Shown piece by piece: positions 22,701-32,756 of a DNA stretch of 64,000 bases; position 1 is the first letter of the stretch, and every line of letters begins with the position of its first letter. The stretch is taken from NCBI GenBank assembly GCA_016858145.1, contig JAEHOE010000075.1:310001-374000 (forward strand), in the 5' to 3' direction. This stretch comes from Edaphochlamys debaryana. Taxonomy: Eukaryota > Chlorophyta > Chlorophyceae > Chlamydomonadales. The notes under the pieces were generated by a model. It did no database searches and was not told the DNA's origin. It was given only the letters and a program-made list of their open reading frames with translations. Both the position numbers and the translations under genes were made by a program.

Positions 22701-24353
22701 CCACTCTGCCACACCCCCACCCAGCTCCAAGTCCCCTCCCCACTCCGCCCCCCTCCCCCCCCCCCCAGGTGCTGGGGCCGCAACGACTACGGCCAGCTGG
22801 GCACCGGCGACCGGGTGACCCGCGGGACCGCGGCGGCCGACATGGGCCCGGCGCTGCCGCTGATGACGTTCGAGGGGGGGCTGTACCCGGTGGCCATCAC
22901 GGCGGGGGGGACGCACGCGTAAGGGGGGGGGGGGGCTAGGGGCACAGGGGCGGGCAGGGAGCCGGCTGAAGGGGTACTGCCCTAGGGGTCGAGATCCCTG
23001 GATCGGGGGAGGCTTGGATGGCACAGAAACGCCGGTGTGGGGGGTGCAGGGACTGGGGCCTGGGTCGAGGGGGCGCTCTTGCGACAGCCGATGGCGAATG
23101 GAATCGGACTGTATCCTTGAACTCTCTTCACTCCACCGCCTTGGGACTTTCCCATTACACTCTGCCCTGCACCCGCAGATGCGTGATGTTGTTCCCGGGA
23201 CCCAGGGTCCGCTGCTGGGGGTGAGTCATGCTGGGCGCCTGCCCACATCGGGTCTGGGTCTCTGGGACTGGGGCGATCGGGCCGAGACGCCTCTTCACAA
23301 CCGCGCGCCGACCCTCCCAGGCTCCCATCACCTCCTCCTCCTCCTCCTCCTCCTCCTCCTCCTCCTCCTCCTCCTCCTCCCCTCAACCACCCCCTACCCC
23401 CCAAACAAACAGGCGCAACAACGCCGGGCAGCTGGGCTACGGCGACACGGTGGACCGCCTCAGCCCCGGCATTGTGGACATCGACTTCGGGCCCGGGGCG
23501 TACGCGGGGCGAATCTCGGCGGGTCTGGAGTGAGCGCCGGGGGAGGGGCCTTCGGGAGGGGCCGGGAGACAGGGGCCGGAGGGAGGGGCCGGGTGAGGGG
23601 CCTGGGGGAGTGTGGCGGCTCTCGGGCAGCCTGAGAGGAGAGCTCAGGGCGACGGCTTGCCTGCGCCCATGCGCCCAGCAGGGCGACGGCTTGCCTACAC
23701 CCATGCGCCCATGCGCCCATGCGCCCATCCATCCTGCACCGAACCCCAACCCCAACCACGACAACAACACCCAACAGCCTGACCCTCACTGACCGCAACC
23801 TCCGCTACGGCCCTGATCGCCTGCAAGCTTTCAGTACCCCGCTTCCCATGCCCCCACCCTCACCCCCAACCCCCGCCCACCCCCCCAACCCCCTCACCCC
23901 CCCCCCCAGGACCACGTGCGCCATGGTCAACCAGGTCAGCCAGTTTGACCAGGTCATGTGCTGGTGGGTGCCCTGAGGAGGGAGGGGAGGGGGGGAGGGG
24001 AAAAGGGCGGTTGGTGGGTACTCGACTGCATGGGGTGAGTGGGGAGTAGCTCACTCGCTCTTGGGGGAGGAGGTCTGGCCTGCATGGTCCCCAGGGCCCC
24101 GGGGCATGAGTGCCCCTGTGCGCTATCTAGCGTGCACATGCGCTATTGTCCCGGTGACCCCCACCCAGCTCCCCAGTCGCCTGCCCTCTAGCCTCTGGAA
24201 GCTTCCCTGCGTCAACACCCAGTCACCCCGCACCCTCCTTTTTTCCCCCTTACCGTACCCCCCAGGGGCTCCAATTCGAGGGCCCAGCTGGGCACGGGCG
24301 ACACGCTGAACAGGCTCACCCCCACGCCGGCACTCATCCAGCCTTGGTTCTGA
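10672..24353 (+). CDS. Secreted bulb-lectin / double RCC1-propeller protein
   Basis: About 41 exons encode roughly 1,350-1,400 aa ending LTPTPALIQPWF (TGA 24351-24353). The start ATG 10672 is chosen because it opens a clear signal peptide (MPARHRVSALLVGAALLVLC). The order is: signal peptide; proline-rich spacer; lectin block 1; spacer; lectin block 2; spacer; RCC1 propeller 1; spacer; RCC1 propeller 2. Lectin block 1 has the bulb-lectin signature QxDxNxVxY (QHDGNLVLY), split by an intron. Each RCC1 blade reads C...(K/R)CWGxNxxGQLGxGd, so each carries two cysteines that could form a disulfide, as in secreted bacterial RCC1-like proteins and unlike nuclear RCC1. Inference: an extracellular carbohydrate-binding matrix or recognition protein. 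The join from exon 1 (ends 10744) to the proline-rich exon ending 11064 is uncertain, because the nearest strong acceptor gives a stop. Other exons read through well. Confidence 0.85.
11427..13008 (+). other. Bulb-lectin-like block 1
   Basis: Exons at about 11427-11501, 11950-12024, 12339-12590 and 12941-13008. The translation has a Cys-rich lead (PGRPCAPNRAFGCQVRCGLYQ), then 'CSRLWSPGRTHYLIMQ', then the B-lectin core QHDGNLVLYRAIDRFPLWA. After a loop come a second strand set 'VEDNGNMHLLNKYGAPAWSS'. The QxDxNxVxY mannose-site motif is intact once and degenerate once. An ordinary bulb-lectin domain is about 110 aa; this block is about 160 because of its Cys-rich lead. Confidence 0.65.
13215..14656 (+). 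other. Proline spacer and bulb-lectin-like block 2
   Basis: Exon 13215-13309 encodes a spacer ([20 protein letters not shown]...). Then 13530-13706, 13910-13987, 14215-~14357 and 14568-14656 repeat the layout of block 1: a Cys-rich lead ending RCGLYQ, C..LWSP.R.(Y/F), NLVLYRVDN...VFWS, a loop with W-x-L-W-G, and a final 'FLVLDNGRMELRN..GVAWANYRG'. The QxDxN motif is degenerate here (LEADG), so sugar binding may be lost. RCGLYQ occurs in both blocks, showing that the pair arose by duplication. Confidence 0.6.
16204..16240 (+). repeat. GGGTTCA heptamer tandem repeat
   Basis: About five head-to-tail copies of a GGTTCAG/GGTCCAG unit lie in the intron before exon 16291-16312. It resembles, but differs from, plant- and alga-type telomere units (TTTAGGG/TTTTAGGG). 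Confidence 0.65.
17806..17868 (+). repeat. Twin-hairpin dispersed repeat, copy B
   Basis: Lies inside the intron 17698-18009 of the lectin/RCC1 gene. Its core holds two adjacent inverted repeats, CTGCC-CGAA-GGCAG and GGGGC-TGA-GCCCC, followed by GTG and a C run. It is preceded by 'agacaaggg', as is copy C in reverse orientation. This is the cleanest of the three copies. Confidence 0.65.
22584..22632 (+). repeat. Short tandem repeat (TACACTGCCCG)
   Basis: About four copies of an 11-base unit, TACACTGCCCG (the last two diverged to TACACTCACCA and TACACTGCG), lie in the intron before the exon at 22769. Confidence 0.6.
23333..23383 (+). repeat. (TCC)n microsatellite
   Basis: An uninterrupted run of about 15 TCC triplets in the polypyrimidine part of the intron just before the exon at 23413. 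Its position may contribute to 3' splice-site recognition. Confidence 0.8.
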
Positions 24354-25437
24354 GGCGTCTGCAGGATGTGCGTGCTTGTGCAGGATGTTGCTTTTCAGCA
24401 GGCGGGTTATCATTGTGCGTGGGCCCCCGCTGTCGATTCCTTCTTGGTCACTCGATTGGTGGAAGGGTCTAGCGTGTCTCAGCGGGGATGCGGGGGGCTC
24501 AGGAGCAGGCACTGCAGGGCGCGTGTGCGTATTTTGGGGGCCGCCGCATTGGCACCTGGAATGGGCGCGTGTGGGTGAGCAGGTGACACTCTGTGTCGAG
24601 TCCGTGTTCATGGCATGCGGTGTTACGGTATGTATGCGGGTTGTGATGGCCAGCCTGGTGTGTAGTCATAAGTGCGGGAGCGGCGAGAACGGGTATGAAG
24701 TGAGGGGGGGGGGGGCGCGTCACGGCGGGTACAGGCCTGCCAGGCCTACCCAAGCGACTGTACAAATGCTCGTAAAGGGATTCGGGGGCGCCCATTGGCG
24801 GCAGAATGCCCTGTTGCCTGTGAAAGGCAGTAATTAATAAGAAGGAGCGCGGTTCGGGCGCGGGGGGCATATATGGACAGGGATGAACGAGAGAAGCCAG
24901 CAGCTGATAGCCTAGGAGGTGGTGGCGTCGTATATTCGGGCGGAGAGGCTATGCTTTGGTACCCTCCGTCGCAACGGAGAGCAGCTGACTTTACGGACGC
25001 CGTATGCGGTGTAACGAAGGAAGGCGCCGTGCTTGCGAGGGGAAATGTGGAGGGATAAGGTGCAATCAGGCACGGCGCCGTTGCACCCAGCAGCCCGGGA
25101 GGACGGCTGACGGCTCTTCAGGGCCGATGGGCGGGGTCACGTCAGCCCTGGGGCCTGAGGTCTGCTCCTGTAGTTGCACGTGCGGGTGCACACACTTGGC
25201 CTTCGCGTCCTTCCTCTCTTCCTGATGATGCCTCTTCTCCTTCGTCCCCTGGCACGACCCCTGACTGCCCCGGCCAAGGTTGCAAGGCCTGCCTCAGTGC
25301 GCCCACATGTCTAGAAGTCGAGAGCTCACCTCCTGCGTGCCTCCTTCAGTCCTTCCCACTGCCCCCCTTCTACTTGTTCACACCCCTTTCACCTGGCTAG
25401 CTCGCGACCCCGAAGCCCCGGCACCCTCACCCCCGCA
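24354..25437. other. Convergent intergenic region (two 3' UTRs)
   Basis: Lies between the stop of the lectin/RCC1 gene (+) and the stop of the U-box gene (-). The + strand has TGTAA at 25010. No TTACA (TGTAA on the - strand) was seen for the U-box gene here. No open frame with recognisable content was found. Confidence 0.5.
25010..25014 (+). promoter_or_regulatory. TGTAA poly(A) signal of lectin/RCC1 gene
   Basis: TGTAA occurs 657 bases past the stop at 24351-24353 and is the first TGTAA on this strand after it. It is the likely volvocine-type polyadenylation signal. Confidence 0.4.
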
Positions 25438-28400
25438 TCACCCCCCTTCCACACCCGCCTTCCCTTCCTCCTCCTCTCCCTCCCCCTCCTCCTCCTCCTC
25501 GCCCTCCTCCTCCTCGTCGTCTCCTTCCCCCTCCCCCTCCTCCTCCTCCTCCTCCCCCTCCCCAGCCGCCCCCGCCGCCGCCGCCAGCCCCGCCGCCACC
25601 GACTCCCGCCGCCGCCGCTCCTCCGCCGCCTGGGGCCAAGGGCATACATGGGCCAAGGGTCTGTGTGAAGGGCTGCTCAAGGGCTGCTCGGTCATGGGTG
25701 TCAGGGTGTCAGCGGGGTAGGAAACGGGACCGGAGCAGCAGCGGATAAAGGAAAGGAGCGCAACAAGCGAAATGCACCCGCACGGAGGGGCACCCCCCGC
25801 CTCTTCCAGCAGCCACCCCTCCCTCGCATCGGCTCCCCCCGACCACCCACCCATTCTTCCCCGCTGCCTGTTTCCACTTCCTCTACACACACACACTTGC
25901 ACCAAAACACCCCACGCGCCCAACCCACGCACCCCCCACCCCCACCTGCCGCTCCGCCAGGCTGGACGCCGCCGCCGCCTCCAGCTGCGCCGCCGCCAGG
26001 GACTGCACGGCCCGCCAGGCCGCCGCCGCCTCGCCGCCGGCACGCTCTGCGCCGCGGGCAGGAGGCAGGGCCGGTGATGCCGGGTGGCGAGGGGGGGGGG
26101 CGGGGGCGGTGTCGAGTCAGGAATGCAGACGCCTAGCCTAAGAGCAGACGCCCCTCGATCCACTCGCTGCTGCGGCCCTGCCCCGCTTTTTCCCTCGCCA
26201 GGTGGAACCGCCAGGCCGCGGGTTTGCGGGGCAGTCCTGCGCCCCCTTCCCTCGCCCCGCCTTCCCCCCCCCAACCTGCTGCGTCCCATGGGTCGGCCGG
26301 GTCGTCCATGGGGCTCTGCAGCTCCAGGTCGGCGTCCTGGGGGGTAGGGGGGTAGGGGAGGGACGGCGGGGGGTGTTTAAAGCTGGACTGGGATCGCCTT
26401 ACCGTGCGGCAGGGAAGCATAGCTTGCATAGCTTAGCGGAACGTAGGTGAAGTTGGATGCATGAGAGCTAGTGGGAGAAGGGGGGTCGGCGTCCTTTGAG
26501 GGGGGGGGTAGAGCAAAGGAGGGCATGGGTTGAAGGAGTCCGCAGGAGCAACCCCTGGAGCGCACATGGGGGCGGGTCCAGGACTGTTCACATTTTCCTG
26601 CCCCTGCCCCCGCCCCTTCCTTGCACCAGCACGCTCCCTTGCATCTCTGTTCCCCCCCACCCCTGTCAGGGCAACCGCCCCCCTCTTAGACGGCTAAAGC
26701 CCCTGCCCACCCCCCCTCTCCCCCCCCACCTGCGCCGCTATGTACTCGGCCAGCGCCGCGTGCGTGAGGGAGCCACTGGCCAGCTGCCGCACCGCCTGCC
26801 GGGCCTGGGGGGTGGGGGGAGGGGGGCAGAGCGGGGTTGGGAGCGGGGGGAGAGAGTTGAGGAGAGATGGGAGACGGGCCACAGCCAGCGAGGGACGGGC
26901 AGCACGCACCCCTGCACAACCTGCAGCCCTCGCCCCCCCTTCCTCCATCCGTTGCCCACAAGGAAAGCCGTCTGTAGACCCCCAGCCCCTCCCCCCAGCC
27001 CCCCCCCCCCCAACCACCCACACGCACGCACCTGCATCTCGCTCGCCACGTACCCCTCCCCCGGGTCCCCCACCAGCCCCTCCAGCCAGGCCCGCGAGCA
27101 GCACCAGAACCCCACCAGCTCCTCCCCGGACAGACCCAGCGCAGACAGCTCCTCCTGTGTGTGTGTGTGTGTGGGGGGGGGGGGTTGAGGGGGAGGGGCG
27201 GACGTCGACAGCGGAGGCGGAGGGCGGGGCTCAAGTCCTTGCGGCGGCGTTCCTTCCTGCCCCGCTCCCCAACCTTCCCCTTCCCCCCCTCCTCTCTCCC
27301 CCTCCTCACCGGCTCCAGCCCCAGCTTCAGCAGCACGGTGGCCGCGTCCCGCTGCTCCCAGCGGTCCAGACCCGAGCGCACCATGCGCACCTGCGCCCAC
27401 GTCGGACAGGCAGGAGGGGTCAGGCGGGACCCAGGATCCAGAATCCAGGATCCAGGATCCAGGATCTCGCCCCTTTCTGCCCTTTCGGGTTCGCATCACC
27501 GGCACTCGCTATGTACACAGAGTTAGTTAGCCCCGGACCCCCCGGTTTGGACAGGGCGCCTTCGGCACCCCGTTAGTGGCGGATGGCGCTCGGGTGGATG
27601 GCCAGTAACCGGCGGTTGCTACGAACAGGTGAGCCCTAGAAACGTTTCGTAACCCTGGTTGGGGGCCCCCGTGCGCCCGCACCAGGTGCGGCAGGCCGTA
27701 TCGCAGCAGCAGGCAGCGGCCGTCCGCGTCCCGTATGAGTAAGGCCAGGGTGGCGGCGGCGCGGTCGCGGCAGTAGCCGTACTCCTGCCTGTCGTGGGTG
27801 GGGGTGAGAGGAGTGTTGGGGGATGTTGAGGGGTGAGGCGGTGAGGTGGGGTGGGGAGGGAGCTTCAAAGGAAGGGGATTGGTTGAGGGTGGCTGCGTGG
27901 GGGGCTTTGGGCACGCTGGGCACGAGGAGTCCTTCCCCAGCCCGCTAGGAAACCCTCCCCTAACCCCTCGTCTCCCTCCATCCGCCCTCACCTCCTCCCC
28001 CCCTGCCCCCCCCCCCACCTGTCCGTGGCCAGTACGGCAATGAGCGCTGTCACCGCCCCCGCGCCCACCAGCGCCCGCCGGGCCACGGGGCCCCCACGTG
28101 CCAGGTTGTACAACAGGCGGGTGGCAGCCTGCCGTACACCATCAGGGGAGGGGGGTGGAGAAGGGCGAGCGTTGACAGTGAGAGAGGTTATAATTGGATG
28201 GTGGCGAGCGTCACTTCAATAGCCTCGACGGCGGGCTCCGACCCTCGCACCCTTCACTTCTCACCCTGCACTCCTTTATCTCCTCCCCTTCCCCAACAAA
28301 CACCTCCCAGCACCCCCCTTCCGCCCCCTCCAGGCCCCCCCTACCTGGCTGGTGTACCGGTTCTGGCTCATTGCGAGGGACACCGCCGGCACCGCCGCAG

Positions 28401-31400
28401 TGGCAGCCAGCCAGGCGACCTGGGGGAGGGGAGGGGACGAGGGGTTGGGGGAGCTGCGCCACCCACCCACCAGCAATGCCCCAGCTGCCTCCCCCTGCTT
28501 CCCCTCCCCTCCATCTCTCCCTTTCCTATCCTCACCCTCGCCCCCCCAAGGCCCACCTCCCCCGGCGTGTCGCAGTACGCCAGGATGGACGCAGCCACCC
28601 CCTGCAGGTAGGGGTTGCCGTACCTGAGGGGGGGTGGGCAGGGGGATAGGGTGAGGAGGCGGGAGCTCGAAAGAGAGGGGGTAGCAGATATCGCAGCCCG
28701 TCAGGGCACCCCACCGCACCGCACCCGGCACCGTCCCCTGCGCCGCCCCCATCTTCCTCGCTCCAAGCCCCCCCATCGCTGCCCCATCTCTCCCCCATGG
28801 CCTCCCCTCCCCCCCCCCCCCCTGCCCCCCCCCCCCCCCACCCCTCACACACCTCAGCAGCCACACCGTCCTCTGATCACACTAACCCCCCATCACCCCC
28901 CCCCCTCCGCCCCCCCCCCCCCACCTCAGCAGCCACACCGCCTCGTCCATCACCGCCCCCCGCACGAACTTGTGCAACCCCTCCATAGCCCCCGCGAAGC
29001 AGGGGCCCGACACCCCAGCCGCGGCGGCTGCGGCAGCGGCGTCGCCGGGGCCGGGCTCAGCGGTGGCAGCCTCCCACTGGGGAGGGGGGCGGGGGGATTG
29101 GGAGGCACGTGAGACGAGGGAGCAGGGAGGAGCGCGGGAGGAGTGCAGATCGATACGACAACTAATTGTCAACTGCCGAAATACCCCGCTGCCCCCTAAA
29201 CCCACCCCTCTTCCCTCCCCACCCACCCCACCTGCCGCAGCAGCTCGTACAGGTCCGCCAGGGCCCCTCCCCCCTTCCCCTTTCCCCGATCTCCTCTCCC
29301 CCCCCTCCCCTCTGCCCCTTCACCCCTCCTTCCCCCCCACCCCACCCCACCTGCCGCAGCAGCTCGTACAGGTCCGCCAGGGCCGCCGAGCGCCGCTCCC
29401 CCGTGTCGGTGCGCACCGCCGCCACCCAGCCTGCCAGGGAGGGGTGCAGGCCTGGGGGGCGGAGGTGTGGCGGTGTGGCGGTGTGGCGGTGTGGAGGTGT
29501 GGAGGTGTGGAGGTGTGGAGGTGTGGCGGTGTGGAGGTTGGCGGGTTTAAAGATGGGCTGATGGGTTGAGGGGGTGTGTGGGGCCGGAACGCAGTGCTCT
29601 CAGCTTCACAAGCCCTTGCCCCCCTCCCCTCCCCCTCCTGCCCCCCAACCCACGCGCCAGGCGCTCCACTGCGTCCGGCGGCGGCTGCGGGGCCCTCCCG
29701 TGCGTCCGCAGCCACTCGTGGATGCGGGACTTGAACCAGGACACACGGACCACCTGGAGGGGAGGCGGGTGTTGGGGGGGAGGTGTCTGAAGCTGAGCGG
29801 GAGAGCGGCGTTGCGTAGTGCTGGGGGGGGGGGGTGTTGGGGGCGCGGGCGGGGGTGAGGGGCGAGGCAAGTCGAGGCGGCGGAGGCTCCTACAAAGGTA
29901 AAGGGCTGGCCGGAGCTTCTGCAGTCCAGGTCAGGTACTAACTCTGCCTCTGCCCGCCGCTTCAAGGCTTCTGTCCTCCTTCCCCCGTATCCCCCCTATG
30001 CTATGCTTCCCTGGCGTCGGCGCGATCCCGCTCAGCAATTAACACCCCCTTATCCCCCCCCTTCCCATCCCCCCCCCCTCACCTGTACGTCCAGCACCTC
30101 TATGTTGGTCTTGGGGCACAGGCGGTTGCCCGTACGGAACCAGTCCCGCAGGGTGCCGTACTCGTACACCTATGCAAGGGGGGGTGGGGAAGGCAGGGAG
30201 GTGGGGTGCGGCCCAGCACACGCCCCCCTTCAGCCCGGCCACCCTCAAGACGCCTTCCTTCTCCTGCCCTCTCGAACCCCCTATTTAGCCCCTCTCCAAC
30301 GCCGCTCCTCCCCTCCCCAAACCCTGCTCTACCCCCGAATCCGACCTCACAGTGTTTACCCCCCCCCCCCCCCACCTGGCCGGTGGCGCACAGGACCACG
30401 GGGTCGAGCATCACCTGGGGGGGGGGGGGGGAGGGAAGCCGAGGGGAGCCGAGGGTGGTGGAAGGGTCGGGAAGGGCTGCGGAGAGGTTGGAGAAGGGCC
30501 GCAAGAGGGATGGGGGAGACCGGCTCCCTTCTGCTACGGGAGCGCCTTGGGCGGCCAGGCCCGGTGGTGCATGAGCACAGTAGCTCGGTTCCCGGCCCAT
30601 CTCCGCCTCCCGAACCCTTCTTTTCCGCGGCCCCCTCCCTCCCACGCCCCCCCTCCCGTGGCCCCCCTTCACGCCCCCCCTCCTTCCACGCCCCCCGCCC
30701 CCCAGCGGCCCTACGTTGAGGGAGATGGGGTCCCGAAACTCGTCCTGGGGGCAGAGGGAGCGCAGAGCAGGCCAGGCCAGAGGGGGGGGCAGGGAACGTC
30801 AAGGGCGGAGCGACAGAGGCTGGTTGGCCACCGGGAATGCTGCCAGCCCCAGTCCACCGCGTCCTCACCGCAATCCCCGTGCGCCCCCGTGCAATCCCCG
30901 TGCGCGGTGTAAGCCCCCTTCCTTCGGCCCCGCCTCCTCCCCGTCATTCCCAGTTCTCCAACGCCCCCTCCGCCCCCTTCTCACCTGCGCATCGGACTCG
31001 CTGGCTGCCGCTTCCTTCCTTCCTTCCGCTCACCAATCCGCCCGTAGATCAAGCTTCCTCTATTCCCCCTCTTACCCCCCCCTGAGACACCCCCCCCCCC
31101 TGGCCCCCACCGGTACGTCCAGTTCGTCCTCGGCTGCGTCCAGCAGCTCCCGCCAGGGCACGCCTGGGGGTGGGGTGGGGGTGCACGGGTGTAGGGTGGT
31201 GGAGGGTGCGTGGGTGCCGGGCAGGGGTACTGGGGTGTACGAGCGGCACGTTCGGGCCGCAGGCCCGGCCCCCCCCCCCCCCCCCCACCCCACCCCCTGC
31301 AGGCACAGCGTGCACCGGAGCACTGGCACAGGGGCACGCGGGGCCCAGGACGCGGGCGTTGGAGCCTCAGGGCCCAGGCCTGCCGCATGGCCCCCATGTC

Positions 31401-32101
31401 CAAGCACGTCATCTGGACTCCAGCCCTGCCCCTGTCGTCACCCAGGCTCCCTAGCCCCCTGTTCTCCCAGTGCCCACTACTCCCAAGAAGAACCCACCCT
31501 CGACTGCGTCTTGAGCCTCTTCCTCCTCCCCCTCATCAGCAAGGCCCTCCTCGTCCTCCTCGTCGTCGCCTTCCGCGCCCTCCTCCTCTCCTTCGTCCCC
31601 TTCCTGCCCATCAGCCCCACGATCCCGCTCGTGTGCGCCCAAGCCTTCCCCGCCGCCGCCGACGTTCCGCTCCGGCAGCCGCCGCACGCCGTCGCCTCCG
31701 CCGTTGGCGGCAGCGGCAGCGGCGGCCGCTGCAGCGGCGCCGTCAGGGGCGGCGGCAGGCGCGTGGCCGCTCCGACCGCGCCATAGGCCCCGCAGGCCCG
31801 TCAGGACGCTGGCAACGCTGCCCCCGACGAAGGGGGCGGAGGGGGCTGCCGGATTGGGGTTTTGTTGGCCGCTGGGGCCGGGGCCGTCGCCGGCGGGGTC
31901 GCCGCGCGGCTGCATCGCAGCGCCTTCGCCAGACTGCCGTTGGCGCCACAAGTAAAGCGCGACGGCGAGAGTTGCGACCGTGACACCTCCCGCGACGAGG
32001 CTAGGCGAGAGGAGCGAGGCTGGGCTTGCTGATGCCGTCGGGCACGTATTTTCCAGCAGCCCGGCAGCGCTGCCCTGGTCTCCGATCGAGCTGTTTGACA
32101 T
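25438..32101 (-). CDS. U-box / armadillo-repeat E3 ubiquitin ligase with N-terminal membrane anchor
   Basis: Eighteen exons (718 aa, all phases agree): 32101-31498, 31163-31111, 30744-30715, 30414-30376, 30169-30083, 29753-29654, 29451-29351, 29076-28925, 28623-28557, 28419-28345, 28128-28019, 27788-27683, 27390-27310, 27154-27032, 26804-26730, 26336-26276, 26046-25946 and 25629-25438. Residues ~35-53 form one hydrophobic helix followed by RQR. Residues ~60-200 are Ala/Gly-rich, then acidic. The U-box (~218-271) reads VPDEFRDPISL, MLDPVVLCATGQVYE, then RTGNRLCPKT. Family knowledge: the U-box recruits E2 enzymes. Armadillo-like helices follow (AATRLLYNLARGGPVARRAL; GLPHLV then RMVRSGLDRWEQRDAA). 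The tail is strongly acidic. The charge pattern suggests the ligase part faces the cytosol (inference). The start is the first ATG; an upstream ATG is stopped at once. Confidence 0.85.
27428..27465. repeat. AGGATCC tandem repeat
   Basis: About four copies of a 7-base AGGATCC/AGAATCC unit lie in the intron between U-box gene exons 27683-27788 and 27310-27390. Confidence 0.7.
29232..29384 (-). repeat. Partial exon duplicate in intron (U-box gene)
   Basis: The 34 bases 29232-29265 are identical to 29351-29384, the 3' part of the armadillo exon 29451-29351 including its GT donor. The offset is 119 bases. The copy has no acceptor AG on its 5' side and is therefore a dead or cryptic exon end. An 18-base copy of the next exon's donor end lies likewise at 28851-28868, against the true 28923-28940. 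Confidence 0.75.
29465..29537. repeat. GTGTGG(C/A)GG nonamer tandem repeat
   Basis: Eight adjoining copies of a nine-base unit lie in a U-box gene intron, in two blocks by the variable base (CGG copies, then AGG copies, then one CGG). Confidence 0.8.
30083..30744 (-). other. U-box domain exons
   Basis: Three small exons (30744-30715, 30414-30376, 30169-30083) join in phase 0. With the last residues of exon 31163-31111 they give the U-box: VP-DEFRDPISLN-VMLDPVVLCATGQ-VYEYGTLRDWFRTGNRLCPKTN. The conserved F-x-x-P-I, M-x-D-P-V, G-x-x-Y/E and T-G-x-x-x-C-P positions are present, so it should be able to bind E2. A candidate 12-16 base exon near 30985-31000 was left out because the direct join gives the standard VPDEF start. 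Confidence 0.85.
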
Positions 32102-32756
32102 CAAGGCATGCCTCCAGAGCGACAGAGTGGCAACATGCGGGCTTCAAGGCTGGCAAACTAAAGCGCCATAGAGTGTAGGCCGTTCCCCGTGCGCAAGCTA
32201 GATAGTAGCATAGGCGTTGCAGTGGAAGTTTGAAGGTAACAGGGAAGCGTCCGGGGCTTCTGGGGCTTTGTTGGGCCAACCACCGACCGAAACAAGGTCT
32301 CCTAGCCTAGCGCCTGTGCTTATTCACGTAGAGACAGCCACGCGTTTGCCTCTGCTCAGTCGCAGGCAGCCGTTCTGGCGGGGCCTCGTCCCCATGCGCG
32401 CGCAAATCCGGGCGTGCTGCGCGCGAAGCGCCCCGAGGAACAGCGACCTCGCAGCGCCCTTATTTCCCTACTCCTGACCTTGACCAGCACTGTACTTACG
32501 CACAACTGACGCTGCGGACGAGCTGCTTGCGCTTGGCTTCTCATTCTACAAGGGCTGAGCCCAAAGACCTTGCAGCGACGCCTCGCGACCGCATTAGTGA
32601 GCTTAGGATCGCTAAGCAGCAGAGTTTAGGCTTAGCTACAGCGACCGGGAGGCTCGTGCGCACCCTCGCGGAGCCGGCGAGCATCTTGGCGCGTAGCGCA
32701 CCTCGGACGACGCCCCGACCTCAGCGCGGGGCCAGCGGGCTGCTCGGCGGGCCGCC
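32102..32756. other. Divergent promoter interval U-box gene / SMC1
   Basis: These 655 bases separate the two start codons, so both 5' UTRs and both promoters must lie within them. No TATA box was seen at a convincing distance. The stretch is less G+C-rich than the flanking coding exons. Open frames here (for example 32527-32808) are short and featureless. Confidence 0.6.

Larger units (their letters stand above)
19773..24353 (+). other. RCC1-type propeller 2 (duplicate of propeller 1)
   Basis: Seven blades are seen: WNVNGELG, SNINGELG, YNMFGQLG, GNAFGQLG, RNDYGQLG, RNNAGQLG and SNSRAQLG. Exon boundaries match propeller 1 one for one from the second blade on. The blade-5 pair is almost identical (CWGRNDYGQLGTGDRVTRG in both). 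Exons: ~19773-19840, 20141-20339, ~20590-20724, ~20969-21026, 21188-21209, ~21402-21521, ~21689-21727, 21932-21953, ~22212-22265, ~22437-22549, ~22769-22919, ~23180-23220, ~23413-23530, ~23910-23963 and 24267-24353. The protein ends just after the last blade, with no membrane anchor. Confidence 0.8.

Noticed and set aside
25440..25640. Glu/Arg-rich frames on both strands as separate genes
   Set aside because: They are mirror readings of the (TCC)n-type tract that encodes the acidic tail of the U-box protein.
30985..31000. Possible 12-16 base exon before the U-box
   Set aside because: Skipping it gives the standard VPDEF start of a U-box in frame; including it is not needed, and the 16-base form breaks the frame.
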